This document shows, piece after piece, positions 52,445 through 61,234 of a DNA stretch of 64,000 bases (the stretch's first letter is position 1; every line of letters begins with the position of its first letter). A program made the position numbers and the translations under genes. This DNA comes from Flavobacterium panacagri (lineage in GTDB: Bacteria; Bacteroidota; Bacteroidia; Flavobacteriales; Flavobacteriaceae), in contig NZ_CP119766.1 in the NCBI RefSeq assembly GCF_030378165.1, forward strand, positions 558,001 through 622,000, given 5' to 3'. Below the pieces are notes generated by a model. The model was not told where the DNA came from. It did not search any database and saw only the letters and a program-made list of their open reading frames with translations.

Positions 52445-52699
52445 TTATTCGTAAATATCTTTTCTATGACCTAAATCAATTACGTCAATTAAAAGAACAT
52501 CATCAAATATTTCATAGATTACTCTATAATTTCCAACTCGAATTCTGTATCCTGGCCTACCTTTTAATTTTTTATACCCAACTGGTCGTGGATTATCCGC
52601 CAAATCATAAATCTGACTTTTAATAGCTGAATAGTAAGGTTCGTTAATCTTCATTAAAGCTTTCAAAACCTTATTATTAAATTCTATTCTGTAAGCCAT
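52445..52699 (-). CDS. RelE/ParE-family toxin
   Basis: 84 residues, the typical RelE size. Pattern: YRIEFNNKVLKALMKINEPYYSAIKSQI, PVGYKKLKGRPGYRIRVGNYRVIYEIFDDVLLIDVIDLGHRKDIY (in part LKGRPGYRIRVGNYRVIYEI and DVIDLGHRKDIY). The basic and His residues match ribosome-dependent mRNA interferases. The start codon overlaps the antitoxin stop by one base (TAATG), so translation is coupled. Confidence 0.92.
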   Translation of the reverse strand: MAYRIEFNNKVLKALMKINEPYYSAIKSQIYDLADNPRPVGYKKLKGRPGYRIRVGNYRVIYEIFDDVLLIDVIDLGHRKDIYE

Positions 52700-52905
52700 T
52701 ATTTAGCTGTCTTACGCTTTTCTTCAATAATTTTAAAAGCTTCATCTATTGATATTCTGAAACCATCATCATTTCTTTTTGCTTCATCATACAATTTCAC
52801 ATCTTCTAAATCTTCCAATTTTTCCAAAAGCTTATTGTATTGTTTGATTGGTAGTAAAACAGCTGTTCTATTTCCCTCTTCATCTGTAATAAATTGTGTT
52901 TTCAT
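52699..52905 (-). CDS. Antitoxin partner of the RelE-type toxin
   Basis: 68 residues, acidic helical C-terminal half (LLEKLEDLEDVKLYDEAKR; ISIDEAFKIIEEKRKTAK) and an N-terminal part that may bind DNA (MKTQFITDEEGNRTAVLLPIKQYNK). Like Phd/RelB-type antitoxins of Bacteroidota. It precedes the toxin in a two-gene operon lodged between tyrS and the small membrane-protein gene. Confidence 0.88.
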   Translation of the reverse strand: MKTQFITDEEGNRTAVLLPIKQYNKLLEKLEDLEDVKLYDEAKRNDDGFRISIDEAFKIIEEKRKTAK

Positions 52906-52936
52906 ATTACTAAAGTATTTTAGTAAAGTTAGAGAA

Positions 52937-54232
52937 TTATTTCACTCTAATCACAAAGTAATTTTTCTTTCCGCTTTGTAATAGCACAAACTGATTATTA
53001 ATTAAATCGTTTGTTGTCAAAGTAAAATCCTCTTTAATTTTTTCTCTGTTAACCGAAATAGAATTTGCTGTTAAAGCTCTTCTCGCTTCCCCGTTAGATT
53101 TAAAGAAACCTGTTTTTTCGTTTAAAACAGTTATAATATCCAATCCGTTTTCTAAATCAGCTTTTGTGATTTCCGCTTGCGGCACTCCGTCAAAAACTTC
53201 CAAAAAAGTTGCTTCGTCTAATTTCTTCAAATCTTCAGCAGTTGAATTTCCGAATAAGATGTTCGAAGCCTGAATTGCTTTTTCCAATTCTTCACGATTG
53301 TGAACAAAAACAGTGATTTCTTCAGCCAGTTTCTTTTGTAAAACTCTTAAATGTGGTGCTGTTTGATGTTCAGCAATTAATGCATCAATAGTATCTTTAT
53401 CTAAGAAAGTAAAGATTTTGATATATTTTTCAGCATCAGCATCTGTTGTATTTACCCAAAATTGGTAAAATTTGTAAACCGAAGTCTTGTCTGCATCCAA
53501 CCAAACATTTCCTCCTTCAGATTTTCCGAATTTAGAACCATCTGCTTTTGTAATCAAAGGTGTTGTCAAAGCGTATGCTTTAGCATTTTCGCCTCCCATT
53601 CTTCGCACTAATTCTGTTCCCGTAGTAATATTACCCCATTGATCAGAACCTCCCATTTGCAGCACGCAATTGTTGTTTTTATATAAATGATAAAAATCGT
53701 AACCTTGAATTAACTGATACGTAAACTCCGTAAAAGACATTCCCTCTCCTTCTCCACTAAATCTCTTTTTTACAGAATCCTTAGCCATCATATAATTTAC
53801 AGTGATACGTTTTCCAACTTCACGTGCAAAATCGATAAAAGAGAATTCTTTCATCCAATCGTAGTTATTTACCATTACTGGCGCATTTGCTTCGGTTGAA
53901 TTAAAATCTAAGAAACGAGACAAGACACTTTTGATTCCAGCAACGTTTTTAGCCAAAGCTTCTTCATCAAGCAGGTTTCTTTCATCAGATTTACCAGAAG
54001 GATCTCCAATCATTCCAGTTGCTCCACCCACCAAAGCAATTGGTCTATGACCAAAATTCTTTAAGTGAACCAATAAAATAATCTGAACCATACTTCCGAT
54101 ATGCAGTGAATCCGCCGTTGGATCAAAACCGATATACGCAGAGGTAGCTTCTTTTAGTAATTGTTCTTCCGTTCCAGGCATACTATCATGATATAACCCG
54201 CGCCATTTTAATTCTTCAACTAGATTCTTCAT
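52937..54232 (-). CDS. tyrS: Tyrosyl-tRNA synthetase
   Basis: 431 residues from the ATG at 54232 ([20 protein letters not shown]). The open frame reaches 54313, but a perfect TACATTTG -7 element lies at 54259-54252, inside the extension. Class I signature HIGS in [14 protein letters not shown], Tyr site [12 protein letters not shown] and [16 protein letters not shown]-type loop [12 protein letters not shown]-terminal S4 domain with [22 protein letters not shown]. No T-box is present in the leader. Confidence 0.96.
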   Translation of the reverse strand: MKNLVEELKWRGLYHDSMPGTEEQLLKEATSAYIGFDPTADSLHIGSMVQIILLVHLKNFGHRPIALVGGATGMIGDPSGKSDERNLLDEEALAKNVAGIKSVLSRFLDFNSTEANAPVMVNNYDWMKEFSFIDFAREVGKRITVNYMMAKDSVKKRFSGEGEGMSFTEFTYQLIQGYDFYHLYKNNNCVLQMGGSDQWGNITTGTELVRRMGGENAKAYALTTPLITKADGSKFGKSEGGNVWLDADKTSVYKFYQFWVNTTDADAEKYIKIFTFLDKDTIDALIAEHQTAPHLRVLQKKLAEEITVFVHNREELEKAIQASNILFGNSTAEDLKKLDEATFLEVFDGVPQAEITKADLENGLDIITVLNEKTGFFKSNGEARRALTANSISVNREKIKEDFTLTTNDLINNQFVLLQSGKKNYFVIRVK

Positions 54233-54251
54233 TTTTTTAAAATAATTTGCG

Positions 54252-54285
54252 CAAATGTAATCAATGTCAATCGCAATGACAAAAA
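54252..54285 (-). promoter_or_regulatory. Promoter of tyrS
   Basis: Minus strand: TTTTTG (54285-54280), 20 nt, then TACATTTG (54259-54252), a perfect -7 element. It fixes the tyrS start downstream. Confidence 0.7.
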
Positions 54286-54291
54286 AGTCTG

Positions 54292-54389
54292 CCACGAAGA
54301 CACTAAGGCACAAAGTTTTTGTTTTTTACTTTGAAAGTATTGCATAAAATTCATTGAAATAAAAAACTTGCGCCTTAGCGCCTTTGTGG
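54292..54389. repeat. Imperfect inverted repeat between tyrS and the epimerase gene
   Basis: CCACGAAGACACTAAGGCAC... (from 54292) and ...CGCCTTAGCGCCTTTGTGG (to 54389) match at roughly three quarters of positions over 29 bp. The left arm also has an 8-bp rhythm (CGAAGACA, CTAAGGCA, CAAAGTTT). Confidence 0.6.
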
Positions 54390-54404
54390 AAAAATCAAAA
54401 AAAC

Positions 54405-54444
54405 CTTTGCAACTTTGTCACTCTGCAACTTTGCACCTTTCCAA
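54405..54444. repeat. Five-unit 8-bp CTTTG array
   Basis: Octamers CTTTGCAA, CTTTGTCA, CTCTGCAA, CTTTGCAC, CTTTCCAA in exact register, directly ahead of the epimerase leader. Same period as the CTNAG arrays but a different core. Confidence 0.65.
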
Positions 54445-54464
54445 CAAAAACTTATCTTTACAAC

Positions 54465-55460
54465 ATGGTATTAGTAACTGGAGGAACTGGTTTAGTCGGC
54501 GCACATTTATTACTTCATTTAATTGAAAATGGGGAAAATGTTCGGGCAATTTATAGAACTCAAAGCAACATTTCGAAAACCAAATCGGTTTTTGATTTTT
54601 ATAAAAAAGAAGCTTTATTTGAAAAAATTAATTGGCTTGAAGCCGATATTCTAGACGTTCCTTCGCTTGAAATTGCTTTTATAGATATTAAAGAAGTTTA
54701 TCATTGCGCCGCTTTGATTTCGTTTGATCCAAAAGACGAAGAAAAACTTCGAAAAACCAATATCGAAGGAACCGCAAACATCGTCAATTTTTCGATTGCT
54801 AAAGAAGTAGAAAAATGCTGTTTTATAAGTTCTATTGCTGCCTTAGGAGATATTGCACCACACGAAACCTACATCACAGAAGAAACCGACTGGAATCCTG
54901 AAAAACCACACAGCGATTATGCCATTTCGAAATATGGTGCCGAAATGGAAGTCTGGCGCGGCCAACAAGAAGGGCTAAATGTTATTATTGTAAATCCAGG
55001 AGTTATTTTAGGACCACCACAAATGATGAGTGTTTTTGAGCAGGGAAGCAGTGAGATTTATCAAAAAGTTTCAAAAGGTCTTTCGTTTTACACACTAGGA
55101 AGTACTGGTTTTATTACTGTTAATGATGTTGCCAGAACAACTTTCGAATTAATGAAAAGCGATATCAGAAATGAGCGTTTCACTCTAATCGCTGCTAATA
55201 TTGTTTTCAGAGACATTCTCAACTCTGTTGCCGATACTTTAAAAGTAAAAAGACCACATATTCATGCTAAGCCTTTTTTTATGAATATGCTCTGGATACT
55301 TGACAGTATATTTTCAACTTTGTTCTTTAAAAAAAGAAGTATTACCAAAGCAACGGCAAAAGCTTCTTATTCGAAAAATTTATATTCTAATGAAAAAATA
55401 AAAACCGCTCTAGGAACGGTTTTTACTGATGTTCATGATTATATTAAAACACAATCTTAA
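54465..55460 (+). CDS. NAD-dependent epimerase/dehydratase (extended SDR)
   Basis: 331 residues from the ATG at 54465 (MVLVTGGTGLVGAHLLLHL). The frame opens at 54384 inside the 8-bp array, so the short start is preferred; TATCTTTA at 54453-54460 is a near -7 element. Motifs: TGGTGLVG for NAD(P), VYHCAALISFDPKDEEKLRKTN, and the YxxxK pair in DYAISKYGAE. C-terminal part resembles 3-beta-HSD or dihydroflavonol-reductase-like SDRs (VNPGVILGPPQMM). Substrate unknown. Overlaps the convergent DUF4296 gene by 4 bp. Confidence 0.88.
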   Translation: MVLVTGGTGLVGAHLLLHLIENGENVRAIYRTQSNISKTKSVFDFYKKEALFEKINWLEADILDVPSLEIAFIDIKEVYHCAALISFDPKDEEKLRKTNIEGTANIVNFSIAKEVEKCCFISSIAALGDIAPHETYITEETDWNPEKPHSDYAISKYGAEMEVWRGQQEGLNVIIVNPGVILGPPQMMSVFEQGSSEIYQKVSKGLSFYTLGSTGFITVNDVARTTFELMKSDIRNERFTLIAANIVFRDILNSVADTLKVKRPHIHAKPFFMNMLWILDSIFSTLFFKKRSITKATAKASYSKNLYSNEKIKTALGTVFTDVHDYIKTQS

Positions 55461-55951
55461 TTTACTGGTTTTCTGCTCTGCTGCATCCTGATTTTTTTGA
55501 TAGAATCAATATTAATTCTTGGAGCCGTTTTTTTCGCAGGATCTAGTGAATCTGGTTTTATTTCTTTGATCTTATTTTTATTAGCTTTTGCTGCTTTTTT
55601 CTCATCAATTTTAGCAAGAGAATCTGCTGCTCTTTGATTTACGGCTATTCTTTTATTTACTTCATCAAACATGTCTTTGTAAGTTTCATAATCTGAAGCA
55701 TAATACATATTATTCTGAGCAAACTGAAGGCTGTCAACTTTATATTTTTTCAAAATAAACTTGGTTGCGTCAGTATCTATCGAATCTAAAGACAATGGTT
55801 TTTGATACCGCATGGCTTCCAGAAGCGATAAATCATACATAATATCAATCATTTTTCCCTTCTCAATAAGCTTTGCTGGTTCTTTTACGAGCTCTTTTTT
55901 ACAGCTTATAGAAAGAAACAAAATCAATATTATTACTATAAAATTCTTCAT
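55457..55951 (-). CDS. DUF4296 lipoprotein
   Basis: 164 residues. Lipobox in LFLSISCKKELV (Cys about 17). The DUF4296 helix region follows: LIEKGKMIDIMYDLSLLEAMRY, LKKYKVDSLQFAQNNMYYASDYETYKDMFDEV; the tail is Lys/Asp-rich (KKAAKANKNKIKEIKPDSLDP). Known only from Bacteroidota; function unknown. It follows pyrC by 9 nt and is probably in its operon. Confidence 0.87.
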   Translation of the reverse strand: MKNFIVIILILFLSISCKKELVKEPAKLIEKGKMIDIMYDLSLLEAMRYQKPLSLDSIDTDATKFILKKYKVDSLQFAQNNMYYASDYETYKDMFDEVNKRIAVNQRAADSLAKIDEKKAAKANKNKIKEIKPDSLDPAKKTAPRINIDSIKKIRMQQSRKPVN

Positions 55952-55960
55952 AGTTGCTTT

Positions 55961-57301
55961 TTATCTGTCAAACAATAATCTTTTCCCAGCTCTTGTATCT
56001 TTTACTTTAAAATTATTATACACCAATTCGCCGTTTACAAAAGTATGTGTAATTCTAGATTTAAAAGTAAAACCTTCAAAAGGAGACCATCCGCATTTGT
56101 ACAAAATATTATCTGGCTTCACGCTCCAAGGCAGACTTGGATTTACGATAACTAAATCAGCATAATATCCTTCTTTGATAAAACCTCTTTTTTCGATTTT
56201 GAAAAGTTTAGCAGGATTGTGACACATTTTTTCCACGATTTTCTCGACACTAATTTTTCCTTGATGATGCGCTTCAAACATAGCGACAACCGCATGCTGC
56301 ACTAATGGCCCTCCCGAAGGTGCATTTAAGTACGACTGCTGTTTTTCTTCTTTCGTATGAGGAGCATGATCTGTTGCAATAACATCGATTCTGCCATCAT
56401 TTAAAGCTTTCCAAAGTTCTGCGCGATCATCGGCAGTTTTTACAGCTGGATTCCATTTGATAAAATTTCCTTTTGTTTTATAATCTTCATCTGTAAACCA
56501 AAGATGGTGTACACAAACCTCAGCCGTGATTTTTTTCTCTTCTAACGGAATTTTATTAGTAAACAATTCCATTTCTTTCGCAGTTGAAAGGTGGAAAATA
56601 TGCAATCTTGCTCCAGTTCTTTTCGCCAAAGCCACTGCTTTTGAAGAAGAAATATAACAAGCCTCAGCACTTCTGATTAAATTGTGAGCCGTTACAGGAA
56701 CATCGTCACCGTATTGTTCTTTAAAAGCAGCTAAATTATTTTTGATTGTAGTTTCGTCTTCACAGTGAACTGCAATTAACATTGGCGTACTTGAGAAAAT
56801 CTTTTCTAAAACGGCTTCATTATCTACCAGCATATTTCCTGTTGAAGAACCCAGGAAAATCTTGATTCCGGCAACATTTTTTGGATTGGTTTTTAAAACT
56901 TCCTCCAAGTTATCGTTTGTTGCTCCCATCATAAACGAATAATTCGCAAATGATTTTTGAGAAGCGATTTGATATTTATCTGCTAATATTTCCTGAGTAA
57001 CCGCATTCGGGACAGTATTAGGCTGTTCAATGAAAGAAGTAATTCCTCCTGCAACTGCAGCTCTTGATTCCGATTCGATATCTCCTTTATGTGTTAACCC
57101 TGGTTCTCTAAAATGCACCTGATCGTCTATAGCTCCCGGCATTAAATAATTACCTTCAGCATCTACCACTATACAATCTGATGTTTTTAATGAAATGCTG
57201 TCAGCAATTTCAACAATCAGATCGTTTTCAATTAAAACATCACCTTCAAAAATTGTCCCTTCGTTTACAATTTTGGCATTTTTTATTAAAATCCTGTTCA
57301 T
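55961..57301 (-). CDS. pyrC: Dihydroorotase, class I
   Basis: Third step of pyrimidine synthesis: cyclises carbamoyl-aspartate to dihydroorotate. 446 residues of amidohydrolase fold. Zinc ligands: DDQVHFREPGLTHKGDIESE, then HCEDETT, HIFHLSTAKEM, and the Asp in VIATDHAPHTKEEK. The length and DQVHFRE motif mark the longer AllB-like class rather than the short E. coli type. 10 nt after the glycosyltransferase gene, 9 nt ahead of DUF4296. Confidence 0.95.
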   Translation of the reverse strand: MNRILIKNAKIVNEGTIFEGDVLIENDLIVEIADSISLKTSDCIVVDAEGNYLMPGAIDDQVHFREPGLTHKGDIESESRAAVAGGITSFIEQPNTVPNAVTQEILADKYQIASQKSFANYSFMMGATNDNLEEVLKTNPKNVAGIKIFLGSSTGNMLVDNEAVLEKIFSSTPMLIAVHCEDETTIKNNLAAFKEQYGDDVPVTAHNLIRSAEACYISSSKAVALAKRTGARLHIFHLSTAKEMELFTNKIPLEEKKITAEVCVHHLWFTDEDYKTKGNFIKWNPAVKTADDRAELWKALNDGRIDVIATDHAPHTKEEKQQSYLNAPSGGPLVQHAVVAMFEAHHQGKISVEKIVEKMCHNPAKLFKIEKRGFIKEGYYADLVIVNPSLPWSVKPDNILYKCGWSPFEGFTFKSRITHTFVNGELVYNNFKVKDTRAGKRLLFDR

Positions 57302-57311
57302 TCTGGTTGGT

Positions 57312-58037
57312 TTATAATGAATTGACTAATTTTCTTAATCTTAGCGAAATTACTCCAAGTATAGCTTCTTTAATGATAGCATTACTCATTTTAGAAACTC
57401 CTTTTGTTCTATCTGTAAAGATAATAGGAACTTCTGTAATCTGGAATTTAGCGCAGTATGTTCTGTATTTCATTTCAATTTGAAACGCATACCCCACAAA
57501 TTTTATTTTATTTAAATTGATTTTCTCTAGAACTTCTCTTTTATAGCATACAAAACCCGCAGTAGCATCATGAATCTTCATTCCGGTAATAAATTTTACG
57601 TAAACCGACGCAAAATAAGACATTAGAACACGGCTTAATGGCCAGTTTACCACATTTACCCCTTTTACATAACGTGAACCAATTGCTAAATCTGCTCCAC
57701 CAAAATGACAAGCATCATACAACTTTTCCAAATCATTTGGATTATGAGAAAAATCGGCATCCATTTCAAAAATGAATTGATAATCTCTTTCCAAAGCCCA
57801 TTTAAATCCATGAACATACGCAGTTCCTAAACCTGATTTTTTAGTTCTTTGCTCTAAGAAAAGTTTATCTGGAAATTCTTCTTGTAAAGCAATTACTTTC
57901 TTTGCTGTATGATCAGGAGAATTATCATCGATAATCAGCAAATGAAAAGATTTATGCTGTGAAAGTACGGCTCTTATGATACTCTCTATGTTCTCGATTT
58001 CGTTGTATGTGGGAATTATGACAATACTATCATTCAT
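57312..58037 (-). CDS. Polyprenol-phosphate mannosyltransferase-like GT2 protein
   Basis: 241 residues, single GT2 domain: SIVIIPTYNEIENIESIIRAV, LLIIDDNSPDHTAKKV, EMDADFSHNPNDLEKL (DXD-type motif), AIGSRYVKGVNVVNWPLSR and HDATAGFVCYKREVLEKI. Closest to dolichol-phosphate mannose synthase-like enzymes that load a lipid carrier with a hexose. No C-terminal membrane domain. First gene of a probable operon with pyrC and DUF4296. Confidence 0.9.
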   Translation of the reverse strand: MNDSIVIIPTYNEIENIESIIRAVLSQHKSFHLLIIDDNSPDHTAKKVIALQEEFPDKLFLEQRTKKSGLGTAYVHGFKWALERDYQFIFEMDADFSHNPNDLEKLYDACHFGGADLAIGSRYVKGVNVVNWPLSRVLMSYFASVYVKFITGMKIHDATAGFVCYKREVLEKINLNKIKFVGYAFQIEMKYRTYCAKFQITEVPIIFTDRTKGVSKMSNAIIKEAILGVISLRLRKLVNSL

Positions 58038-58058
58038 TTTTTCTGGGTAATTTCACGG

Positions 58059-58066
58059 CAAAAGTA
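58059..58066 (-). promoter_or_regulatory. -7 element of the GT2-pyrC operon
   Basis: TACTTTTG on the minus strand, 21 nt ahead of the ATG at 58037. Confidence 0.55.
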
Positions 58067-58128
58067 AACTTTTTATAGCATTTGATTCATAATAAATATA
58101 TAATAAAAGTATTGCATTAAAAAATTAC

Positions 58129-58136
58129 TAATTTTG
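58129..58136 (+). promoter_or_regulatory. -7 element of the DUF4271-hemD pair
   Basis: TAATTTTG fits TAnnTTTG and lies 7 nt ahead of the ATG at 58144; a leader this short would give a nearly leaderless transcript. Confidence 0.45.
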
Positions 58137-58143
58137 TAACGCT

Positions 58144-58812
58144 ATGATTGAACAACTTCATCCTCGAATTCTGGAAAACAAAGACTGGGCAACACTTTTA
58201 TTTGTGCTGACCTTTGCCGTTGTTGCCATGACAAAATCGGCTTACGAAACTAGATTCAGTGAATTTAGTAAACTTATTTTCTCTGATAAATATGCTAAGA
58301 TTTATCGCGACAACAGTCACATGAAAAGCAGTTTTACGGTTGGTTTGTTTTTTGTGCAAATTATCTCGTATGCTTTTTTCATTTTGCTTACGATGAATAG
58401 CTTTGGACATGCCTCCAAAACCGACTGGATTTTGTTTATTCAGATTGCTACTTTTCTGCTTTATTTCATTTTAGGAAAGTATTTAATTGAGAAAATTGTA
58501 GCGACTTCCTTCAATATTGACGATTTTGTAGAACTATTTAACCTACAAAAGGTAACTTACAGGACTTATATAGGCGTTTTGATCCTTCCAATCAACGCTA
58601 TTTTATTCTATTACAACAATATTCCGCAAATAATACCGCTAGGAATCATTGGTATTTCGCTGTGTATTAGTGTATACTCTTACTTTATTTCAATTAAAAC
58701 GTATCAAAACGTAATAATCGGCAAGTTATTTTATTTTATTTTATATCTTTGCGCTCTCGAAATAGCCCCTTATTATTTTCTTTATTACTGGATAACAAAA
58801 GGGAGTGCTTAG
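58144..58812 (+). CDS. DUF4271 membrane protein
   Basis: 222 residues with six or seven membrane helices (LFVLTFAVVAMTKSAY; VGLFFVQIISYAFFILLTM; LFIQIATFLLYFILGKYLI; YIGVLILPINAILFYYNNI and others). Bacteroidota-specific family of unknown function, regularly placed just ahead of hemD, which starts 14 nt downstream here. It divides the promoter region with the GT2-pyrC operon. Confidence 0.87.
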   Translation: MIEQLHPRILENKDWATLLFVLTFAVVAMTKSAYETRFSEFSKLIFSDKYAKIYRDNSHMKSSFTVGLFFVQIISYAFFILLTMNSFGHASKTDWILFIQIATFLLYFILGKYLIEKIVATSFNIDDFVELFNLQKVTYRTYIGVLILPINAILFYYNNIPQIIPLGIIGISLCISVYSYFISIKTYQNVIIGKLFYFILYLCALEIAPYYFLYYWITKGSA

Positions 58813-58826
58813 AAAATGTTTATAAT

Positions 58827-59576
58827 ATGAAAGTGAAAACAATTTTGGTGTCACAGCCTGAACCTAAAGTGGAGAATTCTCCTTACTTTGAGCTCCAACA
58901 CAAACACAAAATAAAAATTGATTTCAGACCATTTATTCATGTGGAAGGGGTTAGCGCAAAAGAGATTCGATTACAAAAAATCGATCTTAATCATTACACT
59001 GCGATCATTTTAACAAGTCGAAATGCTGTAGATCATTTTTTTAGAGTTGCTGATGAAATGCGTTACAAAGTTCCAGAAGGATTGAAATATTTCTGTCAAT
59101 CTGAAGCCGTTGCATTTTACCTTCAAAAGTATGTTGTGTACAGAAAACGTAAAATTTACGTTGGAGCAAAAGATTTTGCAGATTTATCTCCGCTAATTAA
59201 GAAGTATAAAGACGAGAAGTTCTTGCTTCCTGCATCTGACCAATTAAACGCTGATGCTCCTGTAACATTAAACAATCTAAAAGTAGATTGGGCGCAGGCT
59301 ATTTTTTACAGAACTGTAATGAGTGATTTATCTGATTTAGCAGACGTTTATTATGACGTTTTAGCTTTCTTTAGTCCAACCGGAATCAAATCATTGTTTA
59401 AAAATTTCCCAGATTTTAAACAAAATGATACTCGAATTGCTGTATTTGGAAGCACAACTCAGAAAGAAGCTTTAGACCATGGTTTAAGAATTGATATTCT
59501 TGCTCCAACTCCTGAAACTCCTTCTATGACAATGGCTTTAGAAAAATACGTTGCCGAAGCAAACAAAGGAAAATAA
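58827..59576 (+). CDS. hemD: Uroporphyrinogen-III synthase
   Basis: Cyclises hydroxymethylbilane to uroporphyrinogen III in haem synthesis. 249 residues from the ATG at 58827 (MKVKTILVSQPEPKVENSPYF); the frame can be read from 58749 but overlaps the DUF4271 gene by 64 bp. Two-lobed fold with weak conservation: AIILTSRNAVDHFFRVADEM, KFLLPASDQLNADAP, VLAFFSPTGIKSLFKNFPDF, RIAVFGSTTQKEALDHGL, TPSMTMALEKYV. Strong hairpin terminator follows. Confidence 0.9.
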   Translation: MKVKTILVSQPEPKVENSPYFELQHKHKIKIDFRPFIHVEGVSAKEIRLQKIDLNHYTAIILTSRNAVDHFFRVADEMRYKVPEGLKYFCQSEAVAFYLQKYVVYRKRKIYVGAKDFADLSPLIKKYKDEKFLLPASDQLNADAPVTLNNLKVDWAQAIFYRTVMSDLSDLADVYYDVLAFFSPTGIKSLFKNFPDFKQNDTRIAVFGSTTQKEALDHGLRIDILAPTPETPSMTMALEKYVAEANKGK

Positions 59577-59598
59577 CCTGACCAAGAGAAAAATATTT

Positions 59599-59645
59599 AA
59601 ATTCCAAATTCCAACTTAATCAATTGGGATTTGGAATTTTTCTTT
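59599..59645 (+). terminator. Terminator of hemD
   Basis: Stem AAATTCCAAATTCCAA/TTGGGATTTGGAATTT (59599-59614 with 59624-59639), one mismatch, then TTTCTTTTT. Its 3' arm merges into the left arm of the long inverted repeat around the Lrp gene. Confidence 0.75.
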
Positions 59646-59698
59646 TTACCACCTTTCGTTTACCGTGGTTAAAACCACAGGCTATGTTTTTGGAATTT
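59633..59698. repeat. Left 66-bp arm of the inverted repeat around the Lrp gene
   Basis: Matches the inverse of 60327-60392 at 64 of 66 positions; it includes the palindrome GTGGTTAAAACCAC. Weaker similarity continues outward through the hemD terminator. Just inside lies 59700-59732, a copy of the CCCGAGCGATAGCGA...GGCGAAGCAATTT repeat. The gap up to 59824 holds no gene. Confidence 0.88.
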
Positions 59699-59824
59699 AG
59701 ACCCGAGCGATAGCGAACTGGCGAAGCAATTTCTACTATTGGAATTTTATTCTTCCTTCATTTTAACTACATTTGATTTCTATTCCAAACCCAAATCACA
59801 AAAAATAGTTTCAAATTGTAAGTT

Positions 59825-60295
59825 ATGAAAATCAACTCCCTCCTAATTGAAATTGACGGTATCGATAAAGAGATCCTCCGATACTTAATGGATGATGCCC
59901 GAAAACCAATCTTACAGATTGCCAACAAAATTGGAATCTCCGGCGCAGCAATTCATCAGCGATTAAAAAAACTGGAGCAATCTGGTGTTATTTCAGGATC
60001 AAAATTCACGGTAAATCCAAAAGTTTTAGGCTATAATACTATGGCTTTTGTTGGAGTTTATCTAGATAAAGCATCCAGAAACTCTGAAGCTGTAAAAGAA
60101 CTCAGAAAAATCCCTGAAGTTTTAGAATGTCACTATACTACTGGAAACTGGTCGGTTTTAATTAAAATCATTTGCCGCGACAATGAGCATTTAATGTCTC
60201 TTTTAAACAATAAAATCCAAGCTATTGAAGGAGTTTCGAGAACCGAAACGTTTATTTCTTTGGATCAGCAGATTGACAGGCAGATTCAGCTTTAG
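59825..60295 (+). CDS. Lrp/AsnC family transcriptional regulator
   Basis: 156 residues. N-terminal winged helix (about 8-65): IDKEILRYLMDDARKPILQIANKIGISGAAIHQRLKKLEQSGVI, in part ILQIANKIGISGAAIHQRL; C-terminal RAM/ACT-like effector and oligomer domain (about 70-150): AFVGVYLDKASRNSEAVKEL, VLECHYTTGNWSVLIKI. Such proteins respond to amino acids. No biosynthetic gene is adjacent. Unusually, the gene is enclosed by 66-bp inverted repeats. Confidence 0.92.
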   Translation: MKINSLLIEIDGIDKEILRYLMDDARKPILQIANKIGISGAAIHQRLKKLEQSGVISGSKFTVNPKVLGYNTMAFVGVYLDKASRNSEAVKELRKIPEVLECHYTTGNWSVLIKIICRDNEHLMSLLNNKIQAIEGVSRTETFISLDQQIDRQIQL

Positions 60296-60326
60296 AAAAA
60301 AAAGAAATTCCAATTTTATAAAACCC

Positions 60327-60392
60327 AAATTCCAAAAACATAGCCTGTGGTTTTAACCACGGTAAACGAAAGATGATAAAAAGAAAAATTCC
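60327..60392. repeat. Right 66-bp arm of the inverted repeat around the Lrp gene
   Basis: Inverse of 59633-59698 with two mismatches (GGTGG versus GATGA within the arm). It starts 32 nt after the Lrp stop. A further AAATTGGAATTTGGAATTT hairpin partner lies at about 60403-60421, mirroring the hemD terminator on the other side. Confidence 0.88.
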
Positions 60393-60444
60393 AAACCCAA
60401 CAAAATTGGAATTTGGAATTTTATGATATTGAAAATAAATTTAT

Positions 60445-61131
60445 TTAGTTTCTTCTATTCCCTGCGTAAATCGAGATATAGTACAACAACGTTGCTATAG
60501 ATCCAATTGCCGCAACTAAATAGGTTCTTGCAGCCCATTTTAATGCATCTTTTGCTCCAGCTTGTTCTTCTTGCGTCAGCATATGTTTGTTTTCCAGCCA
60601 AGCTAAAGCTCTGTTACTTGCATCGTATTCTACTGGAAGCGTAATAATGGTAAATAACGTTGTTGCAGCAAAAATGACAATTCCAACCAATAATAAGCCT
60701 GGAAAAACTTTGATCATTAAAATTCCAGCAAGTAAAATCCATTGTACAAAATTGGAAGCCACACTTACAATTGGCACTAATTTAGAACGCATCGTTAACC
60801 ATTCGTAACCAATTGCATGCTGGACAGCGTGTCCACATTCATGCGCCGCAACCGCCGCCGCCGCCGCGTTACGATGATTATAAACAGCTTCACTTAAATT
60901 TACTGTTTTATCTGAAGGGTTATAATGATCTGTTAACTGACCTGGAGTCGAAATCACACGAACATCTGTAATTCCGTTATCTGCAAGCATTTTTTCAGCG
61001 ATTTCTCTTCCGCTCATTCCATTTCTTAATTGCAATTTCGAGTATAATTCAAATTTACTCTTTAGCTGAGAGCTTACCAGCCAGCTGAATAACATGATAG
61101 CTCCAGCAATAATTAGGTATCCTGATCCCAT
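60445..61131 (-). CDS. Membrane zinc metallopeptidase (YugP-like)
   Basis: 228 residues from the ATG at 61131 (MGSGYLIIAGAIMLFSWLV). The frame opens at 61200 with a Cys-rich stretch unlike the family, so the shorter form is preferred. Zinc motif HECGH in VAAHECGHAVQHAIGYEWL, third ligand region EYDASNRALAWLE; membrane helices at the N terminus, at VASNFVQWILLAGILMIKVF / LLLVGIVIFAATTLFTIITL and at the C terminus. NAAAAAVAAHECG is preceded by YNPSDKTVNLSEAVY, as in the family. Substrates unknown. Confidence 0.9.
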   Translation of the reverse strand: MGSGYLIIAGAIMLFSWLVSSQLKSKFELYSKLQLRNGMSGREIAEKMLADNGITDVRVISTPGQLTDHYNPSDKTVNLSEAVYNHRNAAAAAVAAHECGHAVQHAIGYEWLTMRSKLVPIVSVASNFVQWILLAGILMIKVFPGLLLVGIVIFAATTLFTIITLPVEYDASNRALAWLENKHMLTQEEQAGAKDALKWAARTYLVAAIGSIATLLYYISIYAGNRRN

Positions 61132-61234
61132 TTTTCTTGTGTTTTTAGATTGATTTTTAAATTTACAAAACAAACAGCAAATTATGAACCATTTTAACAA
61201 AATGCCATTTTGACATTTTTAAACCAATTTTGGC

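Noticed and set aside
52937..54313. N-terminally longer tyrS and a possible T-box in its leader
   Set aside because: The promoter TACATTTG lies inside the longer frame, leaving a leader of about 20 nt, too short for a T-box.
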